From NCBI GenBank assembly GCA_005223185.1, contig NJBN01000002.1:248001-312000 (forward strand): a DNA stretch of 64,000 nucleotides. Direction: 5' to 3'. Both the position numbers and the translations under genes were made by a program. The stretch's first letter is position 1; every line of letters starts with the position of its first letter. Source of the stretch: a candidate division LCP-89 bacterium B3_LCP. Lineage in GTDB: Bacteria; Electryoneota; B3-LCP. Below, one piece after another: positions 9,240 through 17,990 of the stretch. The notes beneath the pieces are model-generated. The model was not told the origin of the DNA. It was given only the letters and a program-made list of their open reading frames with translations, and did no database searches.

Positions 9240-9268
9240 TTGCAAATGGCTATTTTTTTGCGTATATT
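9240..9268 (+). promoter_or_regulatory. Promoter of the subtilisin gene
   Basis: TTGCAA (9240-9245), 17 bases, TATATT (9263-9268). The predicted start near 9275 leaves a leader of about 20 bases carrying the TGAGGTG ribosome site. Confidence 0.65.
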
Positions 9269-9295
9269 TTATATAGAAATAGCTTGAGGTGTTAC

Positions 9296-11299
9296 ATGAA
9301 ACAATCTATAATTGTCCTTCTCATACTGTCCATGTTCTGTGCTGTCGTCCCTGATTCTGCTCAGGCTGGAAAAATTCATCCCACTCTGATGGGACCGGGA
9401 AGCATAGCTGCTGCTTCTGATTCCATCGATGTATGGGTGGTATTCCATGATCGTGGGTTTAGTGATGATTCTGAACTAAATCGCGCTCTTCAACGAGCAG
9501 AAGCTAATATGCTGCCGCGCACTAAAACCCGCCGGCTGAAGGTCAGAACCGCTTCTCTAGTCGATGAAAAAGATCTTCCCGTCAATGTAACCTATGTTCA
9601 GGCTGTATTGAGGGTAGGTGGACGTTATCGCACGGTTAGCAGGTATATCAATGCCCTATCAGCGCGAGTACCTCAGCAAAAGTTGATGATTATAGCGAAT
9701 CTGCAGTTCGTAAAGGAAATAAAACCTGTCGCTAAAGCTTACCGTCCCTTACCTCGACCGGAATGGGCGATACCGAAACCCATGGTCAGAACTACGTCGT
9801 TCACGGATGATCTGGATTACGGTCCTTCTTATGATCAATTAGAACAGATCAACGTAATTGCGGCACACGATTCCGGCTATTCCGGAGCGGGCGTTTTGGT
9901 ATGCCTCCTGGACACCGGATTTTTTACCGATCATGAAGCACTGGTAAACCAGACGGTCGTCGCTGAATGGGATTTTATCAATAATGATCCCGAAACGCAA
10001 AACGAACCCGGTGATCCCGATAGTCAGCATAATCACGGTACTTATACATTCTCAGCATTAGGTGGAGCGCATGAAGGAGACCTCTACGGTCCTGCCTATG
10101 GCGCTTCCTTCTTAATCGGAAAAACCGAAGCCTTAGCGTTTGAATTACCGATCGAAGAAGACTGGTATGTAGCCGGCTTAGAATGGGCTGACAGTATAGG
10201 TGCTCAGGTGGTTTCAACTTCGCTGGGCTATTTCGACTGGTACACTTTTGAAGATATGGACGGTAGCACTGCGGTTACCACAATCGGAGTGGATATTGCC
10301 GTTGCCAACGGAATCGTCTGTGCTACTGCAGCGGGAAACGAACGTAATTCCGCCTGGGGTCATATTATCGCTCCTGCAGATGCCGATAGCGTTATCACCG
10401 TTGGAGCTGTAAATAGTGCAGGCGAACTTGCCGGATTCAGTTCACCCGGTCCTACCTACGATGGACGCATCAAACCTGAAGTATGCGCTCGCGGAGTAGC
10501 CACCTGGTGTGCATATCCTGAGGTAAATGTATACGGTGAGATGGGAGGAACCTCCCTGGCGACTCCCCTGGTTGGCGGATCGTGTGCACTGGTACTGGAA
10601 GCGCACCCTGACTGGACGCCCATGCAGGTGAGAGAAGCACTTATGATGACTGCCGATAACGCTCAAACCCCTAATAATGATTACGGCTGGGGCATCATAG
10701 ACGTAATGGCTGCCATCGATTATAACTTCCCGCCTGTAATCATCCAGCGGCATCCTCTGGCTGGAACCATCATCGCCTTTATAGATACTACGCAGGACTT
10801 CTGGGTTTCGGTCGATGACTATGAAGGTGACCGCCTGTTTTATCGCTGGTACGTGGATTCACAGGAGATCCAGACTGGAGGAGATTCCACTTTCGAATAT
10901 ACCTGGTCGGAATCGGGTCTCTATACCGTATCTGTATCCATAGAAGATACCCATAGTGGTTCAGACAGCACCAGTTGGTCTGTGCAGGTGGAAGCGGCAA
11001 CAGGTATTGTTCCCGTGGATCTTTCTGGTATTCCCCAACAATATGATCTAAAGGGTGTATATCCCAATCCTTTCAACCCTACAACTACGATCACGTTTGA
11101 TCTTCCTCATTATGGTGCCGTCAAGCTGCAGGTGTTCGATCTGTCGGGAAAGATGGTTGCTGACTTGATTGACGAAAATATCCCCGCAGGCCGCCGCCAG
11201 TTGACTTTCGACGCTTCAGCTTACGCTTCCGGTATATACTTCCTGAAGTTTTCAGCTAAAGATTACCAGGCTGTCACTAAGATGGTTTTATTGAAATAG
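9296..11299 (+). CDS. Secreted subtilisin-like (S8) serine protease with T9SS tail
   Basis: 667 residues from ATG 9296; an in-frame TTG at 9284 lies within the ribosome site (TGAGGTG) and is rejected. Signal peptide 1-24. An inhibitor-I9-like propeptide is likely at about 40-150. In the S8 domain I see Asp206 (CLLDTG), His247 (HNHGT), the oxyanion Asn348 (AAGN) and Ser420 (GGTSLATP), so the enzyme should be active. A PKD-like Ig fold follows (about 480-570, FEYTWSESGLYTVSV). The last 85 residues are a T9SS sorting domain (YPNPFNPTTTITFDL to KMVLLK). It should be exported by Sec and then T9SS and be cell-surface bound or released. It has its own promoter and no operon partner. Confidence 0.92.
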   Translation: MKQSIIVLLILSMFCAVVPDSAQAGKIHPTLMGPGSIAAASDSIDVWVVFHDRGFSDDSELNRALQRAEANMLPRTKTRRLKVRTASLVDEKDLPVNVTYVQAVLRVGGRYRTVSRYINALSARVPQQKLMIIANLQFVKEIKPVAKAYRPLPRPEWAIPKPMVRTTSFTDDLDYGPSYDQLEQINVIAAHDSGYSGAGVLVCLLDTGFFTDHEALVNQTVVAEWDFINNDPETQNEPGDPDSQHNHGTYTFSALGGAHEGDLYGPAYGASFLIGKTEALAFELPIEEDWYVAGLEWADSIGAQVVSTSLGYFDWYTFEDMDGSTAVTTIGVDIAVANGIVCATAAGNERNSAWGHIIAPADADSVITVGAVNSAGELAGFSSPGPTYDGRIKPEVCARGVATWCAYPEVNVYGEMGGTSLATPLVGGSCALVLEAHPDWTPMQVREALMMTADNAQTPNNDYGWGIIDVMAAIDYNFPPVIIQRHPLAGTIIAFIDTTQDFWVSVDDYEGDRLFYRWYVDSQEIQTGGDSTFEYTWSESGLYTVSVSIEDTHSGSDSTSWSVQVEAATGIVPVDLSGIPQQYDLKGVYPNPFNPTTTITFDLPHYGAVKLQVFDLSGKMVADLIDENIPAGRRQLTFDASAYASGIYFLKFSAKDYQAVTKMVLLK

Positions 11300-11322
11300 C
11301 GGTAATCAGTGATTCAGAAAAG

Positions 11323-11364
11323 AGCGTCAGGTCACACCTGCCTTCGGCGTCCAAGACCTGACGC
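11323..11364. repeat. REP-like palindrome
   Basis: GCGTCAGGTC (11323-11332) pairs with GACCTGACGC (11355-11364), with CTTCGGCGTCCAA in between. It belongs to the same family as 8913-9099 and 60285-60318. Confidence 0.65.
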
Positions 11365-11423
11365 AACAGAAAAAAGTCAACCCAAAATAGACTAACCCGT
11401 CCTGTGAACCGTAGATAATATAC

Positions 11424-11453
11424 TTGCATTATAACATCGTGAAGTCTTATATT
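11424..11453 (+). promoter_or_regulatory. Promoter of the UbiA-family gene
   Basis: TTGCAT (11424-11429), 18 bases, TATATT (11448-11453), with a start expected near 11460 and AAGGAG just before ATG 11484. Confidence 0.55.
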
Positions 11454-11483
11454 TATTGCTAATGCCTACAGAAGGAGCTCTTC

Positions 11484-12350
11484 ATGATTATTGCCCTCAT
11501 CACCGCTGCCAGACCCAGGCAGTGGACAAAGAATCTGATCATTTTTGCAGGTCTGATTTTCTCGCAGAATTTCTTCCATATTGATTATTTACGTACAAGC
11601 ATCTTAGCTTTTGTAGCCTTCTGTCTCGCTGCCAGCAGTGTTTATATCATCAATGATCTTAAAGACTTAGAACAGGATCGTCTGCATCCTATAAAGAAGA
11701 ACCGCCCCCTTGCTGCAGGAAAGGTTTCTCCTATAGCAGCTGTCATACAGAGTCTTCTTCTTTCAATCATCTCTATCAGTCTGGCATTTTGGCTCAATTA
11801 TAATTATGGACTACTGCTCACTCTTTATTGGATTATGATGATCATCTATTCGTTTCGATTGAAGCACCTGGTTATCGTGGATATATTGATCATTTCCATG
11901 GGTTTCATAATTAGAGCTGTATCCGGCGCTGTCGTCCTGGAGGTGATGATATCTCGCTGGCTATTGGCTTGCGCAATATTTTTATCCCTGTTCTTGATTT
12001 TAGCCAAGCGCCGCATTGAAATTGTAGAACTGAATGCGGATGCTGTCAATCACCGCGCTGTACTGGAAGAATATGGCGAACGTTTCTTAGATCAAATGAT
12101 AGCTGCAGTTACTGCCTGTACGATAATAAGCTACGTATTATATACAGTGGATCCGGGCACGGTGGAAAAATTCCAAACCAACAGCTTAATCTGGACGGTT
12201 CCCTTTGTAATTTACGGAATATTCCGCTACTTATATCTGGTGTATCAACGCAACTTAGGTAGCAGACCGGAAATGGTTCTCCTGACGGATAAGCCGACTA
12301 TGTTATCTGTGCTGTTGTGGATCCTGGTCTCCATGTTCATAGTTTATTAA
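11484..12350 (+). CDS. UbiA-family prenyltransferase, DPPR-synthase-like
   Basis: 288 residues with eight or nine membrane helices. The first Asp-rich motif is NDLKDLEQDRLHPIKKNRPL (near residue 57), and the second region reads LKHLVIVDILIISMGFIIRA. Both match decaprenyl-phosphate phosphoribosyltransferase (Rv3806c type) better than heme or quinone UbiA enzymes. That enzyme joins phosphoribosyl pyrophosphate to a polyprenyl phosphate, giving a lipid-linked ribose or arabinose donor for cell-surface glycans. The DprE1/DprE2 partners are not in this window, so the pathway is inferred only. A good promoter and AAGGAG site precede it. The DUF362 gene downstream starts 42 bases after the stop and may be co-transcribed. 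Confidence 0.82.
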   Translation: MIIALITAARPRQWTKNLIIFAGLIFSQNFFHIDYLRTSILAFVAFCLAASSVYIINDLKDLEQDRLHPIKKNRPLAAGKVSPIAAVIQSLLLSIISISLAFWLNYNYGLLLTLYWIMMIIYSFRLKHLVIVDILIISMGFIIRAVSGAVVLEVMISRWLLACAIFLSLFLILAKRRIEIVELNADAVNHRAVLEEYGERFLDQMIAAVTACTIISYVLYTVDPGTVEKFQTNSLIWTVPFVIYGIFRYLYLVYQRNLGSRPEMVLLTDKPTMLSVLLWILVSMFIVY

Positions 12351-12392
12351 AGACGATAAAACTGAATTCCTATAGAAGGATATCATTTTAAG

Positions 12393-13628
12393 GTGAAGAG
12401 AAGCAGAGTACACATAGCTCATAAAGAGGTAATACCGGGAACTCCCAACGATTACGATGAATCGTCCCTGAATCTCATCCAGGATATGGTAAGCGAGGCG
12501 GTCGATGGACTGGATTTCTCCCAAATGGTAAAGGGTCGTTCGGTATTGATAAAACCTAATCTGGTCAGACCCGATCCCCACGTTCCATCAGCAGTTACCA
12601 CAGATCCGCGCGTCATCATCGCCATGATGCGACACTGCCTCGATAGCGGCGCCAAAACTATCGGCATCGGCGACAAACCTGGTATAGGTCTTTCCTGCCG
12701 TGGCGGAGAGGAACTGCTGGGATTGGGAAAATACTACGGAGAAGTGGGCGCGCACTTTGTCTATTTCGATGAATCCGAAGAAGTCTGGGAGGAAAATCCG
12801 CCAGGAAGACTGTGTGAATCAATCCCAATTCCACAGGTCTTACGGGAATATGAAGTTCTGATCAACCTCCCCAAGCTGAAGCTTCACATGCACACCGGCG
12901 TTTCCTTGGGAATAAAGAACCTTTTCGGGTTGATCCCCGAACATTTCCGCATGAAGCACCACCGGGAAGACCTGCACCGTTTTTTGGTCGATTATCTCTA
13001 TCTGGTTAAACCAGATATGACCATCATTGATGGTATATGGGCACTGGAAGGTCAAGCGCCCATCTGTGGGACGCCAGTGCAGGATTTCAACGCTATTATT
13101 GCTTCTGCCGATATTGTCGCAGCGGATTCCATCGGTGCCTATCTGATGGGCGTCGAACCGGACGAAATAGCCATGATTCGCATGGCTGCGCAGGAAGGTT
13201 TTGGGCATGCGGATCTCGACCAAATCGAAGTTACGGGCGTTAAACCTGATGAAATACGCAGACACTTTAAACGTCCGGTGCTCTCATCACAAAACGCCTA
13301 TCCAGGGATCGACGTTATCGTGAAAGGTGGGTGCGTAGGCTGCTATTCTTCTCTGCGGCATGCTTTGGATCGTCTCCATGCGGCTGGACATTTGCAGGAG
13401 GATCCACAGACCATAATAGTGGGAATGCGGCACAAAGCCAAGGAACAGAACTTAAGCGACCATCCCGGAGTTTTGTGGTGCTACGGGAACTGTTGCGTGG
13501 AGCAATTCATTGAATACCATGAAGGGGACGAGAATAGCCATTGGCTGGAAGGCTGCCCGCCGCACTTTATGAACTTCTATAGAGCCTACCTCGAAGCTAT
13601 GGGTATTGACGTACCGGAACAAAAATAG
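12393..13628 (+). CDS. Cytoplasmic DUF362 protein with Cys-rich C-terminus
   Basis: 411 residues from GTG 12393 (AGAAGGA lies 13 bases upstream, a loose fit; no better start is visible). There is no signal peptide. DUF362 core: VLIKPNLVRPDPHVPSAVTT, INLPKLKLHMHTGVSLGIKN, TIIDGIWALEGQ and ASADIVAADSIGAYLMG. The last 100 residues add many Cys (KGGCVGCYSSL, WCYGNCCVEQF, LEGCPPHF) that could bind a metal or iron-sulfur cluster. The substrate is unknown. It differs from the Tat-exported DUF362 at 6025-6930 by lacking export and by these Cys. It may be linked to the UbiA-type gene just before it. Confidence 0.82.
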   Translation: MKRSRVHIAHKEVIPGTPNDYDESSLNLIQDMVSEAVDGLDFSQMVKGRSVLIKPNLVRPDPHVPSAVTTDPRVIIAMMRHCLDSGAKTIGIGDKPGIGLSCRGGEELLGLGKYYGEVGAHFVYFDESEEVWEENPPGRLCESIPIPQVLREYEVLINLPKLKLHMHTGVSLGIKNLFGLIPEHFRMKHHREDLHRFLVDYLYLVKPDMTIIDGIWALEGQAPICGTPVQDFNAIIASADIVAADSIGAYLMGVEPDEIAMIRMAAQEGFGHADLDQIEVTGVKPDEIRRHFKRPVLSSQNAYPGIDVIVKGGCVGCYSSLRHALDRLHAAGHLQEDPQTIIVGMRHKAKEQNLSDHPGVLWCYGNCCVEQFIEYHEGDENSHWLEGCPPHFMNFYRAYLEAMGIDVPEQK

Positions 13629-13694
13629 ACCAGCACCTCGCATCCGCATACCTAAAACAAGTATGAATAATCCCATAAAACAAAGGAGAATGAA

Positions 13695-14039
13695 ATGAAA
13701 ATCGTGAAGATGCTACTCGTAGTGCTGTTAGTGATTCCCTCTGTTTCCTTTGCTACTGGAATTTATGGGACCATATTAATACAGGAAGGTGAATCACAAA
13801 GGCCTGCAGATAATGTAAGTATAGCACTTATCAGATCTATCAATATACCACCGGACAAAGGTATGATATATAACGGCTCTTATACCTTGTTTACCGGAAG
13901 TTCTGGTGACTATATAATCAGAATATATTACAAGGGATCTTATATTTATTCAGAACAGTTCTGGATACCTGAAAGTTCTAGACAAATCAACTGGGTTGTT
14001 AAGCGGCAAGACGATAAATACATTATTGAAAGGAACTAA
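13695..14039 (+). CDS. Small secreted protein, carboxypeptidase-regulatory-like fold
   Basis: 114 residues with a signal peptide (MKIVKMLLVVLLVIPSVSFA) and AAGGAG ribosome site. The mature part (GIYGTILIQEGESQRPADNV, then GDYIIRIYYKGSYIY) looks like one CarboxypepD_reg/transthyretin-like beta-sandwich. AT-rich compared with upstream genes. The next gene starts three bases after the stop, so the pair is certainly one transcript. Function unknown. Confidence 0.7.
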   Translation: MKIVKMLLVVLLVIPSVSFATGIYGTILIQEGESQRPADNVSIALIRSINIPPDKGMIYNGSYTLFTGSSGDYIIRIYYKGSYIYSEQFWIPESSRQINWVVKRQDDKYIIERN

Positions 14040-14042
14040 GAA

Positions 14043-15134
14043 ATGATAGAAGGCGATGTCGGCGACATAGAAAACTCACAAGGTGGGAAGAAGGAAGTTA
14101 GAGGAAAGAGAGATTTTTGGGATAAACTGAGTATTCTCAGCAGACCCCTGGGTGGCATACTGGCTGCATTTGTTATTGCACTTATTGGATACATGGGATC
14201 AAACTATCTCAATAAGCAGCAGCAGCAAGATATTCAAACGCGGTTATATACTGAATTAATTAGCAAACGGGAGCAATCTGAAAGTTCTCTGCGCCAACAG
14301 ATGTTCAGTTCAATTATTAGCATGTTTGTTGGAGATAAACGGTCCCATGTGGAAGGACTTGATTTGGATGAATTCGATGAAGTTATTTTAAACCTTGAGC
14401 TTTTAACCTACAACTTCCATGAAACCCTTGATATTGAGCCTCTGTTTAAGTATCTAAGGGGTAAAATTGACTCGGCTAAGGGAGATACTAATACCAAAAA
14501 AGATTATATTAAACGCTTGGAAAAAGCTGCACAGGAGATTTCCCAAAAACAATTGGCAGCTTTGCGGTCAGCCGGTGAATCAAAAGAATATTTTATTGAA
14601 TTTGGTTCCGAAGGCGAAATAATAGGTCCTGATAAATTTGAGGAAAACTGGAAAATAAAAGACATTAAGCGGCATTTTACCATTAATGTTGGTACAGTAG
14701 GCGTAGCAGAAAAAAAGATTCCGATAGAATTAACCGTATGCACTCTTGATCAACTAGAAGACATAGAAGAGGAGGAACCGCCAAAAAGGGTCCTATTTCA
14801 TGTAGAATATTTTGATTTTCCTATGATTGATAATGTGCGATTGTCACAGAATGAGCGGTGTGCCATTGTGCTAACTCATTTTAATAAAGAACAAAATAAT
14901 GCTATGATATCACTAGTTTACTTCCCTGGTTCGCACGCAAGTCTTAAAGAGAAACAATTTTACAGTGAAATAATCAACGATCTGATTCCAGAAGAAAAAG
15001 GTATGAGTGCTTCCGGCTTCGTATTTATGGCAATATGTTTGTTCTTGATAATACAATTAGCTCTTGTTACGATCTTTTGGATTATTATTCGCAAGATTGT
15101 AGTTTCTAAACAAAGCCCCATATCCAACAGTTGA
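14043..15134 (+). CDS. Two-helix membrane protein of unknown function
   Basis: 363 residues. After a charged N-terminus comes a membrane segment (about 36-54, GGILAAFVIALIGYMGS). A helical, partly coiled region follows (NKQQQQDIQTRLYTELISKR). A mixed domain at about 170-310 contains beta-rich stretches (HFTINVGTVGVAEKKIPIEL). A second membrane helix lies at about 322-350. The middle should therefore face one side of the membrane as a large loop. I do not recognise the family. AT-rich, as is its partner 13695-14039, which suggests the pair arrived together. Confidence 0.6.
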   Translation: MIEGDVGDIENSQGGKKEVRGKRDFWDKLSILSRPLGGILAAFVIALIGYMGSNYLNKQQQQDIQTRLYTELISKREQSESSLRQQMFSSIISMFVGDKRSHVEGLDLDEFDEVILNLELLTYNFHETLDIEPLFKYLRGKIDSAKGDTNTKKDYIKRLEKAAQEISQKQLAALRSAGESKEYFIEFGSEGEIIGPDKFEENWKIKDIKRHFTINVGTVGVAEKKIPIELTVCTLDQLEDIEEEEPPKRVLFHVEYFDFPMIDNVRLSQNERCAIVLTHFNKEQNNAMISLVYFPGSHASLKEKQFYSEIINDLIPEEKGMSASGFVFMAICLFLIIQLALVTIFWIIIRKIVVSKQSPISNS

Positions 15135-15158
15135 CCTACCACCCAACGGAGCATTAAC

Positions 15159-15920
15159 ATGAAACTGAAAATATACCCAACTGCAATTCTCATGATGGCA
15201 ATGCTGATCCTGACCGCCTGCGACACTACACCGGATGGTTCCTTGAGCACGGGTCCGGTTTACACCGGTTCAGATTCATTCAACGATCTCACCGTCATGA
15301 ATGATATGTTCTACCTGACCAATTTCGACCTGAACGAGGGTAGTGGAAACAGGATTTACCTCTATTCCTTCGATGAAAATGGGAATCCGGGAAGTCTGTA
15401 TGATCTGCAGATGAACGGACAGGGATACATCTCCATCAGCAGTGGGGATGGAGATCTCTTCCTCTTCTGTCAAACGACTGGTCTTCTGCTGCGTGTTACC
15501 CCCTTTGGCGAATACTTAGCTACCAACTGGCCCGGTTCTGCATTTATCGGTTGGCAGGCTGGAGGCATTCTAAGCTTACCTGGTGATGAATACTGCGTTC
15601 TTTTGTGGAAGGATGACGGACATATTAAAATATGTTCACTTGATCCTGTTACCCTGGAATTGGAAGACGATAATTCCATTCAAGTTCCCGATAGATTCGC
15701 CTTTCGGTCTGTTTGTGCTAATGTTCAGTTCGATTCGCTGTACGTCCTCTGTTCTGATCAGAACGGAGCCGATTACGTGGAAATATTCGATCAGGGTTGG
15801 GTACTCCTGGATGAAATCACTCTGACCGACAGTCTGGTCGCAGGTATCAGCTACTACAATGGCGATATCTGGGTTTCAACCGAAGATCGCAGGATAGTGG
15901 AGCTATCCCAGGTGCAATGA
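15159..15920 (+). CDS. Lipoprotein with a beta-propeller-like domain
   Basis: 253 residues. A lipoprotein signal ends at LTAC (cleavage before Cys21 or so). The body has repeated short beta blades (YLTNFDLNEGSGNRIYLYSF, GDGDLFLFCQTTGLLLRVTP, GISYYNGDIWVSTEDRRIVE), like a small SMP-30/NHL-type propeller. GGAG ribosome site. It ends 30 bases before the riboflavin promoter. No enzymatic residues can be assigned. Confidence 0.65.
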   Translation: MKLKIYPTAILMMAMLILTACDTTPDGSLSTGPVYTGSDSFNDLTVMNDMFYLTNFDLNEGSGNRIYLYSFDENGNPGSLYDLQMNGQGYISISSGDGDLFLFCQTTGLLLRVTPFGEYLATNWPGSAFIGWQAGGILSLPGDEYCVLLWKDDGHIKICSLDPVTLELEDDNSIQVPDRFAFRSVCANVQFDSLYVLCSDQNGADYVEIFDQGWVLLDEITLTDSLVAGISYYNGDIWVSTEDRRIVELSQVQ

Positions 15921-15949
15921 TGTTTGAAGGAGGAAAATCAGGAAATATC

Positions 15950-15978
15950 TTGACATTCACCTTCTAATCTGATATATT
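15950..15978 (+). promoter_or_regulatory. Promoter of the riboflavin operon
   Basis: TTGACA (15950-15955), 17 bases, TATATT (15973-15978). The start is expected near 15985, just ahead of the riboswitch. Confidence 0.75.
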
Positions 15979-15992
15979 GTATAGTATAACTT

Positions 15993-16116
15993 GCTTACGG
16001 GGCGGGGTGAAAGTCCCCACCGGCGGTTAGAGCCCGCGAGTTCTGCTTTCTAGTATTAGCTGAACTGAATCGGTGGAATTCCGATGCCGACGGTCAAAGT
16101 CCGGATGGGAGTAGGC
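15993..16116 (+). promoter_or_regulatory. FMN riboswitch (RFN element)
   Basis: The conserved RFN core is present: GGGGCGGGGTGAAAGTCCCC, then ACCGGCGG, a variable arm, GAATCGGTGGAATTCCGATG and CCGACGGTCAAAGTCCGGAT followed by GGGAG. The P1 stem is GCTTAC (15993-15998) with GTAGGC (16111-16116). FMN binding should favour the terminator at 16154-16181 and shut off ribD-ribE-ribBA-ribH. Confidence 0.95.
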
Positions 16117-16153
16117 ATATATGAGGTGTGGTATATCTCATACCGCTGTGTGC

Positions 16154-16181
16154 CCCGTAGTTACAAACGACGGGTTTTTTT
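16154..16181 (+). terminator. Riboswitch terminator (expression platform)
   Basis: CCCGTAGTT pairs with AACGACGGG around an ACA loop with one A-G mismatch, followed by seven T. A second hairpin just before it (TATGAG with CTCATA, 16119-16141) may belong to the alternative fold. Confidence 0.8.
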
Positions 16182-16198
16182 CGTTATTAAGTGTGATT

Positions 16199-17311
16199 GT
16201 GGATAGTGACCAGAAATACATGCAGTTGGCGCTGCGCCAGGCGGGGAAGGGTATAGGTTATACGAGTCCCAACCCCAGAGTGGGCGCGGTCGTAGTTAAA
16301 GATGGGCAGGTGATAGCCAGAGGTTACCATAGAGCCTACGGCGCTTCCCACGCTGAGATCGACTGTCTGACCAAGCTGAAGGCGGGGCAGGCGAAGGGCG
16401 CCACACTCTACGTCAACTTAGAGCCCTGCTGTCATCATGACAAAAAAACGCCACCCTGTGTACCGGCGATTATTAAAGCCGGAATAACCCGCCTTGTATA
16501 TGGAATTATTGACCCCAATCCTGACGTCAACGGGCAGGGACTTAAGGAGTTACGAAAAACCGGTATCGAAGTATCCGGACCGGTTCTGGAAGAGCAGTCG
16601 AAGGAACTTAACAGAGCATATATCAAGCACAGATCTTCCGGATTTCCCTGGGTAACGCTAAAAACAGCCCAGAGTCTGGATGGGCGCATAGCCACCAATA
16701 TCGGTGACACGCGCTGGATAAGCAGTCAAGAAAGTTTGAAATTGGCGCATCAGTTGCGAGCAGAAAACGATGCGATTATAGTTGGTATCAGAACCGCCTT
16801 GGCTGATGATCCTAAGTTGAATGTGCGGTTCGCTAAAGGACCAAATCCCAGACGGGTTATATTAGATGGCGATTTGCGTATAAGCCCTAACGCGAGTATG
16901 TTCAAGGTGAATTCTGATCCTGTAATAATAGCCACAAAACCGTATCCACCTGCTGAAAAAGCCGCGAGGCTGGAAGCACAAGGCGCTGAATTCATCTGGC
17001 TGCCTCCGGGGGAAGCAGGGACTCTCGATATTAAATTGCTGTTGGAAGAGTTATCCAGGCGCGGATTGTTGTACCTTTTAGTCGAGGGCGGCTCCAACGT
17101 AGCTGCCACCATAGTCAAAAGGAATCTATTCGATGAGATGATCGTCGTACAGGCTCCCATGATTATTGGTGGTGATGGTATTCCCAGTATAGCCTCGCTG
17201 GGAGTTACTAAGTTAAATGAAGCCAGAAGATTACACCTTGTTAAGCGAAAAACGTATGGATCAGATCTGGTAACCTGGTTCAGATCATCATCAAACAGTG
17301 GTGCTGACTGA
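16199..17311 (+). CDS. ribD: Bifunctional riboflavin deaminase/reductase
   Basis: 370 residues from GTG 16199, whose start (MDSDQKYMQLALRQA) lines up with the N-terminus of E. coli RibD (367 residues). GTG 16193 is an alternative. An open frame also reaches ATG 16121 through the riboswitch terminator, adding 26 residues. The N-terminal deaminase has HAE (SHAEIDC) and the zinc Cys pair in LEPCCHHDKKTPPC. The C-terminal reductase has LKTAQSLDGRIA and LLVEGGSNVAATIV. It deaminates and then reduces the pyrimidine intermediate of riboflavin synthesis. Stop and ribE start overlap (TGATG). Confidence 0.93.
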   Translation: MDSDQKYMQLALRQAGKGIGYTSPNPRVGAVVVKDGQVIARGYHRAYGASHAEIDCLTKLKAGQAKGATLYVNLEPCCHHDKKTPPCVPAIIKAGITRLVYGIIDPNPDVNGQGLKELRKTGIEVSGPVLEEQSKELNRAYIKHRSSGFPWVTLKTAQSLDGRIATNIGDTRWISSQESLKLAHQLRAENDAIIVGIRTALADDPKLNVRFAKGPNPRRVILDGDLRISPNASMFKVNSDPVIIATKPYPPAEKAARLEAQGAEFIWLPPGEAGTLDIKLLLEELSRRGLLYLLVEGGSNVAATIVKRNLFDEMIVVQAPMIIGGDGIPSIASLGVTKLNEARRLHLVKRKTYGSDLVTWFRSSSNSGAD

Positions 17312-17946
17312 TGTTCACAGGGTTAATCGAAACGATAGGGACTATTCAGACTCGCCGCAAACTGTCTGCTGGTATGTCCTTTGAAATCAAGTGCAATTTC
17401 AACGCGGATGAATACCGTAAGGGTGAGAGCATCGCCGTTGACGGAATCTGCGTTACTGTCGAGAGTTTCAATACCAGTAGTTTCACTTTCAACGCCTCCG
17501 ATGAGACTCTTAAACGAGGAACGATTGGCGAGAAGAAAGTGGGGGATAAAGTGCACCTTGAAAGGGCGCTTCGGTTAGGGGATCGTTTGGGCGGACATAT
17601 TGTTCAGGGACATGTCGATGACGTCGGCAAGGTGTTGAGGATACTGCGCAAAGGCAATACTGCAGAAATGGTGATTGAAATGCCGCCCGGATTACTGCCG
17701 TATGTGGTGGAAAAGGGCTCCATAGCCCTGCACGGCGTCAGTCTGACGATTGCTGAAATCAACCGACAAGCCATTTCTGTATCCCTCATTCCGGAGACAC
17801 TGAACAGCACATATTTCGGAGATTTTAAGCATGGAGATAAAGTAAACATTGAAGTTGATATCCTGGCGAAATACACTGAATCCATGCTTAACAAGAAGGA
17901 CATTAAATTAGATGAGAACAAGCTAAGAGACTGGGGATTCGAATAA
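17311..17946 (+). CDS. ribE: Riboflavin synthase, alpha chain
   Basis: 211 residues, the usual length. Two tandem lumazine-binding domains: MFTGLIETIG with VDGICVTV in the first half, and HIVQGHVDDVG with LHGVSLTI in the second. The enzyme converts two molecules of 6,7-dimethyl-8-ribityllumazine to riboflavin plus a recycled pyrimidine. It overlaps ribD by one base and is under the FMN riboswitch. Confidence 0.95.
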   Translation: MFTGLIETIGTIQTRRKLSAGMSFEIKCNFNADEYRKGESIAVDGICVTVESFNTSSFTFNASDETLKRGTIGEKKVGDKVHLERALRLGDRLGGHIVQGHVDDVGKVLRILRKGNTAEMVIEMPPGLLPYVVEKGSIALHGVSLTIAEINRQAISVSLIPETLNSTYFGDFKHGDKVNIEVDILAKYTESMLNKKDIKLDENKLRDWGFE

Positions 17947-17990
17947 CCTGTGACTAATGAGAAATTAACGGAAAACAATCTGAGTAAACC

